64,000 nucleotides of DNA, taken from contig JARKND010000004.1 in assembly GCA_029309925.1 (NCBI GenBank), forward strand, positions 124,001 to 188,000, written 5' to 3'. The notes beneath the pieces were generated by a model that worked only from the letters and a program-made list of their open reading frames with translations, was not told the DNA's origin and did no database searches. This stretch comes from Fulvivirgaceae bacterium JP3-4 (GTDB taxonomy: Bacteria; Bacteroidota; Bacteroidia; Cytophagales; Cyclobacteriaceae). This document shows positions 38,288-46,221 of the stretch, in pieces (the first letter of the stretch is position 1; each line of letters starts with the position of its first letter). Both the position numbers and the translations under genes were made by a program.

Positions 38288-38677
38288 ATGATGAGAATCA
38301 ATTATCGTAATGCTAAGTCCGAAGTTAAAGCCTCTGTGTTTTTTGTAGCATCTCTTTTCTTTATGGCAAGTTGCCAGGAAAACGAAATGCAGGAAATCAC
38401 CGAAGATGTAGCTACTTCAGCAACGGCTGTTGAAGGAGAATCAAATGTAGGAAGTATCACTATTGAAGGTGCGAATACACAATTCAGCGACAACGTGGAA
38501 TGCAGCACATGTACATACGTAGTTGCAGAAGACATTGAAACGATCGATGGTAAAGAACTTGGCCTTGCCCCGGGAAGTGTAATCTGCCTGGATGCAGCTA
38601 AGAAATATGGCAACCTGACGTTTGTCAATGTAGAAGGCACTGAAGAGGCACCGATCACGATCGGCACTTGTAAATAA
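38288..38677 (+). CDS. Small lipoprotein made only of the beta-helix family's N-terminal cap
   Basis: The product has 129 residues. A lipoprotein signal (FFMASC, C29) and an acidic, serine-threonine-rich spacer precede a 60-residue module CSTCTYVV, then IDGKELGLAPGSVICLDAAK, then NLTFVNVEGTEEAPITIGTC, ending at CK. The same module (CxCTYxVP, IDGxxLGxKPGxxICL, FxNxxGTxxxPIxIxNCGG) opens the three full-length lipoproteins downstream, and here the protein stops just at the cysteine where their beta-helix begins. There is no leftover helix sequence after the stop, so it looks like a designed single-domain protein rather than a broken gene. It starts 23 nt before the next gene's ATG and is probably cotranscribed with it. 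The function is unknown. Confidence 0.82.
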   Translation: MMRINYRNAKSEVKASVFFVASLFFMASCQENEMQEITEDVATSATAVEGESNVGSITIEGANTQFSDNVECSTCTYVVAEDIETIDGKELGLAPGSVICLDAAKKYGNLTFVNVEGTEEAPITIGTCK

Positions 38678-38700
38678 TTATTAATCCATAAAATTTTCTG

Positions 38701-40101
38701 ATGACAATTGTAAAGAGACCCACTCTCCTGCTAAAACTTTGTGTGTTGCTGATCGCGAGCGCGTTCATTCGCTGTTCCGAAGACGAGATTTTCGAGGAGG
38801 AAATCACGCTTGAGGAGGATTTAGTTACAAGAGCTGCCGCTGACTGCGGGTGCACTTACACTGTGCCATCGAAGGCATGGGTGGTGGACGGAGCAACGCT
38901 GGGGATCAAGCCGGGTGCTGTGATCTGTTTAAGTGCCACCAACACTTACTATAATGTTCTGTTCAGAAATCTGAAAGGTACGGCTACCAGTCCGATCACA
39001 ATTAAAAACTGTGGCGGCACTGCGGTGCTGAATGCTACAGGAAAAGGTTACGGTCTGAAGACTGAAAAAAGTCAGTACATCAGGATCACGGGTGGCAGCG
39101 GAAGCACTTACGGGATAAAAGTAGTCGGTGGACAGCAAGGCGTTTCACTTGAAGGACTAACCACTTACGTGGAAGCCGACCATTTGGAGGTTGCATCATC
39201 AGGATTTGCGGGCTTTATGGTGAAGACCGAGCCAACCTGCGACAACGCGACTATCCGTGGTAACTTTGTCATGAGAAATGTTTTCCTTCATCACAACTAT
39301 GTTCACGACACAGGAGGCGAAGGTTTCTATGTAGGTCATACGTTTTACCTGAAGGGCATCAGCACACCTTGTGGGATTCGCCTGCCACACATTCTTGAAA
39401 ATGTCAAGATCCACGATAACGTGATCAAAAATTCAGGCTGGGAATCGATCCAGGTAGGTTCAATCCCCGGTGGCGTGCAAGTGTACAACAACCGCATCGA
39501 AAATTACGGAGTGAAAAATGTTCAGTATCAGAACAACGGTGTTCAATTCGGTGAAGGTGCTCCCGGCAAGTTTTACAATAACTACATCAAAGGGGGCAAA
39601 AACATTGGATTGTTCATTCTCAACAACGGTGACAACACGGTGTATAACAATATTATTGTTAACACTGGTGGCGATGGAATTTTCTGCGATGATAGGACAG
39701 CAACGGGTCCTGGCTTCAAGTTCATAAATAATACGATTATCAATCCCGGAGCTAACGGAATAACGCTGTACGCTGACCAGGTGGTAATGAATTACGTCTA
39801 CAACAACATCATCGTTAATCCAGGTGCCTACACGAAGTACACGTATCCACGCAGCGGAAATGATGCTTATGTATACTTGTTGAGCAAGACGATGCGCGCA
39901 ACACAGGGTAACAATCAGGTCACCCGCGATATCAGCACGTTGAAGTTTGTCAATCCCGGTGCTTTTAATTATGCACTTACAAGCACGTCACCAGTGATCA
40001 ACAAGGGTTACAACATTTCCGCGTATAGCATCACCGTTGACTACGCTAATGAGCCTCGCCTCATCGGAAGTGGATACGACATCGGTGCTCATGAATATTG
40101 A
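38701..40101 (+). CDS. Right-handed beta-helix surface lipoprotein, paralogue 1
   Basis: The 466-residue product has a lipoprotein signal ending FIRC (C25) and an acidic EDEIFEEEITLEED spacer that fits surface export. The cysteine cap (CGCTYTVP ... IKPGAVICL ... NCGG, about residues 46-104) is followed by a parallel beta-helix with many N-asparagine turns (NNYIKGG, YNNIIVNTGGDGIFC, INNTIINPGANGI). The conserved motif HDTGGEGFYVG and NSGWESIQVG recur in all paralogues at the same place. The C-terminus ends YDIGAHEY, the 'choice-of-anchor Q' type of ending seen in secreted beta-helix proteins. The fold suggests polysaccharide binding or lyase activity, but no lyase catalytic pattern can be confirmed. 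A terminator follows at 40133. Confidence 0.88.
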   Translation: MTIVKRPTLLLKLCVLLIASAFIRCSEDEIFEEEITLEEDLVTRAAADCGCTYTVPSKAWVVDGATLGIKPGAVICLSATNTYYNVLFRNLKGTATSPITIKNCGGTAVLNATGKGYGLKTEKSQYIRITGGSGSTYGIKVVGGQQGVSLEGLTTYVEADHLEVASSGFAGFMVKTEPTCDNATIRGNFVMRNVFLHHNYVHDTGGEGFYVGHTFYLKGISTPCGIRLPHILENVKIHDNVIKNSGWESIQVGSIPGGVQVYNNRIENYGVKNVQYQNNGVQFGEGAPGKFYNNYIKGGKNIGLFILNNGDNTVYNNIIVNTGGDGIFCDDRTATGPGFKFINNTIINPGANGITLYADQVVMNYVYNNIIVNPGAYTKYTYPRSGNDAYVYLLSKTMRATQGNNQVTRDISTLKFVNPGAFNYALTSTSPVINKGYNISAYSITVDYANEPRLIGSGYDIGAHEY

Positions 40102-40132
40102 TTTCAGTTTTTAGTTAGTATTTGGTTTAATC

Positions 40133-40160
40133 AAGCCTCGCAGAAATGCGGGGCTTTTTT
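40133..40160 (+). terminator. Terminator after beta-helix paralogue 1
   Basis: The stem AAGCCTCGCA / TGCGGGGCTT (one G-T pair) on a GAAA loop is followed by six T residues, 32 nt past the stop codon. It separates the cap-gene/paralogue-1 unit from paralogue 2. Confidence 0.88.
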
Positions 40161-40362
40161 ATGCCCATAGCAATGGCCGCCTGCACGGCTCATTTTTTTT
40201 ACACACAGCCGCTTTCTTACATTATACAATAAGCGGCCATATTAAAAAGTTTTACAGCCGCTGGTTTAGCATCTTGCGTAAGCTTAACCCTATGCCTATG
40301 TAAACTAACCTGACTCCGCTGTCTCCTGGCTTTCGTCTGTCAAATTAAACCCCACACTTATC

Positions 40363-41769
40363 ATGAAATTGACCTCCACCCCACTGAAGGTTGTCGCCTA
40401 TGCGTTTGCGCTAACTATAGCCTTCTCGTGTCAGACACAAGAAGAATTCGAGCCTCTTCCTGATGACGAGGAAATCAAGACTCACATCAATTCAGTCACC
40501 GACTGCTCAACGTGCACGTACGTGGTGCCTGAACGCACCCATGTGATCGATGGAATAATACTCGGACTGAAACCTGGCGACAGGATTTGTCTCAATTCCA
40601 CAACAGCATACAAGAATCTTCTTTTCAGAAATATTGTCGGAACGGCCGAGCAGCCGATAGTGATTACCAACTGCGGTGGTACAGCCACCCTGAATGCAAC
40701 CGGAATGTCCTTTGGATTGAAGACTCAAAACTCGAAGCATTTTCGTCTTACAGGCGGGTCGGTGGCGAATAGTTACGGGATTAAGGTTGTCAACGGCCAC
40801 ATAGGGCTTGCGTTAGGCGACCTCTCGACAAACTTCGAAGTCGACCACGTTGAAGTGATGGGTTCCGGCTTCGCAGGCATTATGGCGAAAACCGATCCCA
40901 GCTGTGATCCGGCAACGTCCCGCGAGAATTTTATCATGAAGAATGTGAACCTCAACTACAATTATGTCCATGATACCGGAGGCGAAGGATTCTATGTTGG
41001 CAATTCATTCTACCAGGCGGGCGTCAATACGGATTGCGGAATTCGTTATCCTCACGAAATACATTACCTCAGACTTTTCAACAACATTGTAAAAAATTCT
41101 GGTTGGGACGGAATTCAGGTTGGATGTGCTACGGTGGGCGCTAAGATCTACGGAAACACCATTGAGAACTACGGAACGATGAACCAGTATAATCAACGAA
41201 ACGGAATGCAACTTGGTGAAGGCACGGGTGGACTTTGCTATGGTAATTTCATCAAGCAGGGAACTGGTTCAGGTATGAACGTGCTCGGCCTGGGCACGAA
41301 TGTGATTTACAACAATGTGATTGTGGATACAGGTGACATGGGAATCTTCTGCGATGAGCGTTACACAACAGGCACAGGATTCAAATTCATCAACAACACC
41401 ATCGTCAATCCGAAAACCGATGGAATCCGGCTTTATGCGGAGAAGGTTGCGATGAACGTTGTGATTAATAACATTATCGTGAATCCAGGAAACTATGTGA
41501 AGTATGTTTATCCTCGTGTTCCAGCTGACGCGTTTATCTATAAATTGAGCAAGGACGTGAAGATTGATCTGCGCAACAACTTCTTCACGACATCGATCAG
41601 TGATGTGCAGTTCATCGATCCGCTTACAAACAACTACCGGCTGGCGCTGACATCGCAAATGATCGACAAAGGCGCGGACATCAGCAGTTGGGCAATCGGT
41701 ACCGACTTCTACAAGAAATCAAGAATGCGCGGTCTCGGGTACGACATCGGTGCAGCGGAGTATCAATAA
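40363..41769 (+). CDS. Right-handed beta-helix surface lipoprotein, paralogue 2
   Basis: The 468-residue lipoprotein (IAFSC, C23) has the same build: acidic spacer, cap with CSTCTYVVP, LGLKPGDRICL and NCGG, then the beta-helix with HDTGGEGFYVGNSF, NSGWDGIQVG and NGMQLGEGTGGL. The end is YDIGAAEYQ. Two cysteines in DPSCDP and TDCGIRYPHE are shared with paralogues 1 and 4 and may form a disulfide that staples the helix. It has its own upstream region (after the terminator at 40133) that includes a small hairpin GCCGCTT / AAGCGGC at 40208-40237. Its stop codon directly abuts that of the FkbM gene on the other strand, with no base between. Confidence 0.88.
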   Translation: MKLTSTPLKVVAYAFALTIAFSCQTQEEFEPLPDDEEIKTHINSVTDCSTCTYVVPERTHVIDGIILGLKPGDRICLNSTTAYKNLLFRNIVGTAEQPIVITNCGGTATLNATGMSFGLKTQNSKHFRLTGGSVANSYGIKVVNGHIGLALGDLSTNFEVDHVEVMGSGFAGIMAKTDPSCDPATSRENFIMKNVNLNYNYVHDTGGEGFYVGNSFYQAGVNTDCGIRYPHEIHYLRLFNNIVKNSGWDGIQVGCATVGAKIYGNTIENYGTMNQYNQRNGMQLGEGTGGLCYGNFIKQGTGSGMNVLGLGTNVIYNNVIVDTGDMGIFCDERYTTGTGFKFINNTIVNPKTDGIRLYAEKVAMNVVINNIIVNPGNYVKYVYPRVPADAFIYKLSKDVKIDLRNNFFTTSISDVQFIDPLTNNYRLALTSQMIDKGADISSWAIGTDFYKKSRMRGLGYDIGAAEYQ

Positions 41770-42642
41770 CTAAGCGGCTTTACGGACGCCTGTTTCGATC
41801 TGATATTTTTTCTGCAGTGGAATCACCGCTTCCTCCGGAATGAAAAACACATTGTAGTTTTTCGTTCCTGAGCGGAGGGTGTCACCTCTCAAGATGAACG
41901 GCTGGTATTCGAGTGCGTACAGAAAGTCGAGTTCACGATGGGCCGGACTTTCCATCAGAATAACTGGTCGCGCTTTTCGGATCGTCTCCTCGCCTCCGCG
42001 CAGAACTTCATACTCAAAACCCTGCACATCGATCTTAATGAAACAAGGAGAAAGTCCAAATTCGTCAAGGCGTTTTACCTGGCATCGAACCTTTTTAACA
42101 TCCAGCTTCTTTTCAGAATAACCGTATAAACGGTTGCGCAGCCAATCGCGCGCGTTCTGCTCTTTGAACGATGCAAGTCCGTCAAACATGTACTGATTGT
42201 AAAACGGGACATACAAATCGAATTGACTTGAAACATCCCCAAGACCGTAATTAAAAATTTTCACCCGATCATCGTTGCCATATAGCCGGTTGAGCTTGCT
42301 CGCCAGATATCCATTGGGTTCAAAAGCGAAAACTTTACTGTCCGGCTGACGCATAAGGATTGACTGAATTGCATCGCCACGATTGGCCCCGATGTCTATG
42401 AACACGTTGTTCTTCGGATTTGAAAACAGGGTGACCAATTCGAATTCTTTCTCATGAGTCCGGTCCATCACTGACCGGATTGTGCGTTGAACGGAGAACT
42501 TGAGATCTTGTGCGAATGGAAAATGTACCTGGATCGATCTGAAAAATTTCAAGACTGTTCTATTCATAAGGCCTTTTTTAAAACCGAAATCGGTTGAAAT
42601 GTCAGAAGAAAAATCATGCCGTTCATCTTTAATGAGGCGCAT
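41770..42642 (-). CDS. FkbM-family methyltransferase
   Basis: The 290-residue protein carries the SAM-binding motif NNVFIDIGANRGDAIQSI followed by KVFAFEPNGYLASKL, KIFNYGLGD and CFIKIDVQGFEYEVLRGG, the standard FkbM series. There is no signal peptide or membrane segment, so it acts in the cytoplasm, normally O-methylating sugars or lipid-linked intermediates. It sits inside the beta-helix block in the opposite direction, stop to stop with paralogue 2 and 62 nt divergent from paralogue 3. A link to a methylated surface glycan bound by the beta-helix proteins is possible but is inference. An internal ATG (MNRTVLKFF) is an alternative start. Confidence 0.9.
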   Translation of the reverse strand: MRLIKDERHDFSSDISTDFGFKKGLMNRTVLKFFRSIQVHFPFAQDLKFSVQRTIRSVMDRTHEKEFELVTLFSNPKNNVFIDIGANRGDAIQSILMRQPDSKVFAFEPNGYLASKLNRLYGNDDRVKIFNYGLGDVSSQFDLYVPFYNQYMFDGLASFKEQNARDWLRNRLYGYSEKKLDVKKVRCQVKRLDEFGLSPCFIKIDVQGFEYEVLRGGEETIRKARPVILMESPAHRELDFLYALEYQPFILRGDTLRSGTKNYNVFFIPEEAVIPLQKKYQIETGVRKAA

Positions 42643-42704
42643 GATCTTCGCATAGCAGCAGTTGGAATGAAATTAGTACAGGTAGCTGCGCACCAGAAAC
42701 TCTT

Positions 42705-44108
42705 ATGATATTTGCAAAAAACCGCTTATTCGGCCATTCTTCGCTGGTCATCATGTTCCTATTGGCGATCACATCTTTGCACCGCGACAACTTCCCGGAG
42801 ATCAAAGAAGATTTTTCATGTGCGGAGTGTGATTACATCGTAAAGGGCTATCACAACGATGGCAGGAAAATTCCGATCTTCCCTGGCCAGGTGATATGTT
42901 TTGACGCCTCTCTCAAATATAAAACGGTGAAGCTTTCTCACATCAAAGGAACGAAGTTAAAGCCTGTGGTCATCCGCAACTGTGGCGGTGTAGCGACCAT
43001 ATCGGAGGGACTACGGGTTGAAAACTCGGAGCATTTCCGTCTGCTGGGCGATGGCGCATCGAACGCACAATACGGTATAAAGATCCAAACGCACAAGAGC
43101 TTCTATGCGTCATTTGAGATGTTCACTACCGACTTCGAAGTAGCATTCGTAGAAGTTGCCGGATATAACAAGAACGGTGAAGGAGAAGGCTCTGGCTTCG
43201 CTGGCTTCGGGATTAAGACAAGCCCTTACCAGGATTGCCAGCTCTTCAGCGATTCCACCCGACAGGCCTGGGTGATGCGCAATGTCAACGTTCACCACAA
43301 TTGGGTTCACGATGTTGGTGGCGAAGGAATGTACATCGGTCATGGCTTCTACAGCGGACGCAAAGAACAAAAATGTCCGTTCAAAACCTGGTCGCATTCT
43401 ATCAAGGGTTTCAGGCTTCATCACAATCTTGTTGAAAACACGGGTTGGGATGGCATTCAGGTTAAGAACGTTGATGAAGACTGCGAAGTGTACAATAACA
43501 TCATCCGCAACTATGGAACGAGAGGACACCGGGCACACAACGAAGGGCTGATGATTGCTGACGGTGTAACCGGAAAGGTTTACAACAACCTTATCGATAC
43601 AGGAACAGGACATGGTATTATGTTCCAGGGAATGGGCAACAACGACATCTTCAACAACATCGTGTTAAATGCGGGAGAAGATGGGTTCAACGGTACGGCT
43701 AGTGTAATGGGCCTATACCTTCCGGACGGCTATTACAGGATATTTAACAATACGATATACAATTCGGGCGAAGACGGATTTACATTCTTCAGTGCAAGAG
43801 GCGGAGAAAAACTCATCATGAACAACCTGGTGATCAAAGCTGGCGGAAAGCTTTACCCGAAAGGTGCTCCCGTCACGCTTTCAAACAACATCTTTGTCCA
43901 GGATACCACGCTTGTCGATTTTGCAAAAACGCATATCGCGAGTTTTGACAGCGGGCTAATGGATAACATCATTCTGGAGCGTTATCCGGCAACGATCAAC
44001 AAGGGCACAGACGTCCGTACATATCTTCCGACATTGACTTTCGATTTCTATAACCGCAAGAGACCGCAAGGCGGTGCGTTCGATATTGGCGCAATCGAAT
44101 ATGAATGA
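42705..44108 (+). CDS. Right-handed beta-helix protein, diverged paralogue 3 without lipobox
   Basis: The 467-residue product shares the cap (CAECDYIV, FPGQVICFDAS, IRNCGG) and helix motifs (HDVGGEGMYIGHGF, NTGWDGIQVK, YDxGA-type end FDIGAIEYE). It lacks a lipobox: the N-terminal hydrophobic segment SSLVIMFLLAITSL is followed by HRDNF with no cysteine. It may be released to the periplasm, stay membrane-anchored or use another start. Insertions (NKNGEGEGSGF) also set it apart. Its start lies 62 nt from the divergent FkbM start, so both may share a control region. It is the most distant member of the family here. Confidence 0.86.
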   Translation: MIFAKNRLFGHSSLVIMFLLAITSLHRDNFPEIKEDFSCAECDYIVKGYHNDGRKIPIFPGQVICFDASLKYKTVKLSHIKGTKLKPVVIRNCGGVATISEGLRVENSEHFRLLGDGASNAQYGIKIQTHKSFYASFEMFTTDFEVAFVEVAGYNKNGEGEGSGFAGFGIKTSPYQDCQLFSDSTRQAWVMRNVNVHHNWVHDVGGEGMYIGHGFYSGRKEQKCPFKTWSHSIKGFRLHHNLVENTGWDGIQVKNVDEDCEVYNNIIRNYGTRGHRAHNEGLMIADGVTGKVYNNLIDTGTGHGIMFQGMGNNDIFNNIVLNAGEDGFNGTASVMGLYLPDGYYRIFNNTIYNSGEDGFTFFSARGGEKLIMNNLVIKAGGKLYPKGAPVTLSNNIFVQDTTLVDFAKTHIASFDSGLMDNIILERYPATINKGTDVRTYLPTLTFDFYNRKRPQGGAFDIGAIEYE

Positions 44109-44451
44109 TTCAGAATAGCTGAGAAGTGATTTTCTGAAATCTTTTTAAATTTTTCACATTGCTGACTTTTCACCTGCGACTTTTCGACAGCGTCCGTGCA
44201 GTTCATCGCCACTGATCGTGACTTATTACTTACCTGAATAAAGTTTTGATATTGATCATCAAAAAATCTTAGTCTTTGTCAAAAAGCTTACATCGCTACT
44301 TCATGTAAAAAATTGCCGGTACCAACAGCGCTGCGTTAAGTTCTTTTGCATCATCATTTTGCTAGCAAAGGAATGATAACAAAAAAAGCCCGCTAGTTAT
44401 TTTTTAACCTGCAACCTACTTCCCTCGAGTAATTGCATAACCTGAAGTTAG
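44109..44451. other. Intergenic region upstream of beta-helix paralogue 4
   Basis: This AT-rich stretch of 343 nt holds no supported gene. A short palindrome TTTGCTAGCAAA lies near 44360. A TTATTTTTTAAC word before the start also occurs upstream of the cap-only gene (about 38248), which may hint at shared control, but no clear -33/-7 pair is visible. Confidence 0.35.
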
Positions 44452-45858
44452 ATGATGTTTCAAGAAAAGATTGCACCTTTTTTCAAAGCCCTCTCATTTG
44501 CCATTGCGGCCACGATCATTTTCTCTCAATGTTCAACCGATGACATTCTTGAAGAAGAGGAACTGACCGAAGACATGAAAACCTCAGCCAAGAGCACAAG
44601 CTGCGGATGTACTTACACCGTTCCATCAAACAAAAATCTTATCGATGGCAGGGTACTTGGAATCAAACCCGGAGCAGTGATCTGTCTTAGCGCAGCGAAC
44701 AGCTATAAAAATCTGAATTTCCAGAATATCGTTGGAACGTCAACAGCCCCCATCACGATCCGGAACTGCGGAGGAACAGCTGTTATCAATGCAACAGGAA
44801 TGACCTACGGTATTAAGTTCGGGAAGAGTAAATACTTCCGTATCACAGGAGGTAATACAGACGGTGTCTACGGAATCAAAATTCAAAGCGGTCACATCAA
44901 CATGTCTCTCGAAGCACTGACTACCGACTTTGAAGTAGATCATATTGAAGCGATCTCTGCAGGGTTCGCAGGAATTATGGCAAAGACCGATCCGACATGC
45001 GATGCTGCGACAACCCGCGGTAATTTCACCATGCGCAATGTTTCGATTCATGACAACTACGTGCACGACTGTGCGGGTGAAGGATTATACATCGGAAACT
45101 CGTTTTACAAGAATGGTGTATCCACTTCGTGCGGCAGAAAGTATCCTCATGAAATCCACTACCTGAAAGTTTATGATAATAAGATAAACAATTCCGGATG
45201 GGAAGGAATCCAGATCGGTTGTGCCACGGTTGGAGCGGAAGTTTATGGCAACTCAGTGGAAAACTACGGAAAGAAAAATGCCGCAGCGCAAAACAATGGT
45301 GTACAACTTGGCGAAGGAACGGGCGGAAAGTTTTATGCAAACTTTATCAAGTCGGGACCTGGAAACGGACTGATCGTTCTCGGACTTGCAGACAATGTCA
45401 TTCACAACAATATTATCGTGAATGCCGGTGCAAGCGCAATCTTCTGTGATGACCGATTGAGCACAGGAACTGGGTTCAAGTTTCTCAACAACACATTGAT
45501 CAACCCGAAGCAGGACGGCATCCGAATCTATGCAGAGTATCTGAAGAATGTTGTGATTAACAATATCATTGTGAACCCGGGCAGTTATACAACTTACACA
45601 TACCCCCGGACTGCAAATGACTCATATGTGTATAAGATCAGCAGCAAAGTAAATCTCGAGATTGCTAACAACTATTTTACACGCAGCATTACTGCGCTGA
45701 AGTTCGTGGGATACACAAGCGACAACTACCGGCTAACAAGTACATCACCTGCCGTAAACAAAGGCAAGAGCATTTCAACTTTTGCTATCGCGAAGGACTT
45801 CTACCAGGATCTGCGATTGCAACTCGGCTCGTACGACATTGGAGCAAGCGAATATTAA
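44452..45858 (+). CDS. Right-handed beta-helix surface lipoprotein, paralogue 4
   Basis: The 468-residue lipoprotein (FSQC, C27) has an acidic spacer, the cap (CGCTYTVP, LGIKPGAVICL, IRNCGG) and the same beta-helix with HDCAGEGLYIGNSF, NSGWEGIQIG and NNGVQLGEGTGGKF. It ends YDIGASEY. It is closest to paralogue 2 in the middle and to paralogue 1 in the cap, which suggests exchange between copies. The conserved H-D-x-x-G-E-G-x-Y-x-G motif at the same helix turn is the best candidate for a binding or catalytic site. The expected location is the outer face of the outer membrane. A strong terminator follows directly. Confidence 0.88.
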   Translation: MMFQEKIAPFFKALSFAIAATIIFSQCSTDDILEEEELTEDMKTSAKSTSCGCTYTVPSNKNLIDGRVLGIKPGAVICLSAANSYKNLNFQNIVGTSTAPITIRNCGGTAVINATGMTYGIKFGKSKYFRITGGNTDGVYGIKIQSGHINMSLEALTTDFEVDHIEAISAGFAGIMAKTDPTCDAATTRGNFTMRNVSIHDNYVHDCAGEGLYIGNSFYKNGVSTSCGRKYPHEIHYLKVYDNKINNSGWEGIQIGCATVGAEVYGNSVENYGKKNAAAQNNGVQLGEGTGGKFYANFIKSGPGNGLIVLGLADNVIHNNIIVNAGASAIFCDDRLSTGTGFKFLNNTLINPKQDGIRIYAEYLKNVVINNIIVNPGSYTTYTYPRTANDSYVYKISSKVNLEIANNYFTRSITALKFVGYTSDNYRLTSTSPAVNKGKSISTFAIAKDFYQDLRLQLGSYDIGASEY

Positions 45859-45862
45859 AGCA

Positions 45863-45893
45863 AAAAGGTCCTGAGCAGTCAGGACCTTTTTTT
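45863..45893 (+). terminator. Terminator after beta-helix paralogue 4
   Basis: A perfect AAAGGTCCTGA / TCAGGACCTTT stem on a GCAG loop is followed by further T residues, a few nt past the stop codon. Confidence 0.92.
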
Positions 45894-45931
45894 GGAACGC
45901 TTTTTTTGCCCAAAAGACAAATTGCATTTCT

Positions 45932-46201
45932 ATGAACTTACCAAAAGTTGTAATCAAAGATAATTTTAGTGACTATCTCGATGGCAAGGAAGTCAAAGCA
46001 GCCTTTATCAGTCAGACAAAGGACCAGGCATGGCCCGGTGAGCATGTGATGGCGTTCAAAGATGCAATTGCCGCTGGTACGAATCTTACGGTTCCAAAAT
46101 CACAGCAGTCGCATTACATCGGTATCGAAGGCACCATTACCGAGGTTGTCAATGATCCGGCTGCAAACAGCACAAAGTTCGTGAAGGTCAAAAAAACCTA
46201 A
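45932..46201 (+). CDS. Small unrecognised cytosolic protein
   Basis: The 89-residue product (MNLPKVVIKDNFSDYLDGK to KFVKVKKT) has no signal or membrane segment and a mixed alpha-beta composition. A middle stretch FKDAIAAGTNLTVPKSQQSH may be a loop. Base composition and amino-acid make-up are like those of real genes here. It starts 73 nt after paralogue 4 and behind a terminator, so it is probably its own unit, and it converges on the permease gene with a 20-nt gap. No family is recognised. Confidence 0.65.
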   Translation: MNLPKVVIKDNFSDYLDGKEVKAAFISQTKDQAWPGEHVMAFKDAIAAGTNLTVPKSQQSHYIGIEGTITEVVNDPAANSTKFVKVKKT

Positions 46202-46221
46202 CGGTCGCTGCTTCTACAATC

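Noticed and set aside
38288-38677. Reading the cap-only gene as a pseudogene of the beta-helix family
   Set aside because: No continuation of the helix is visible after the stop in any frame before the next ATG 23 nt later, and the signal, lipobox and cap are intact.
40208-40237. Hairpin GCCGCTT/AAGCGGC as a riboswitch
   Set aside because: Only a 7-bp stem with a 16-nt loop; no known riboswitch core is visible.
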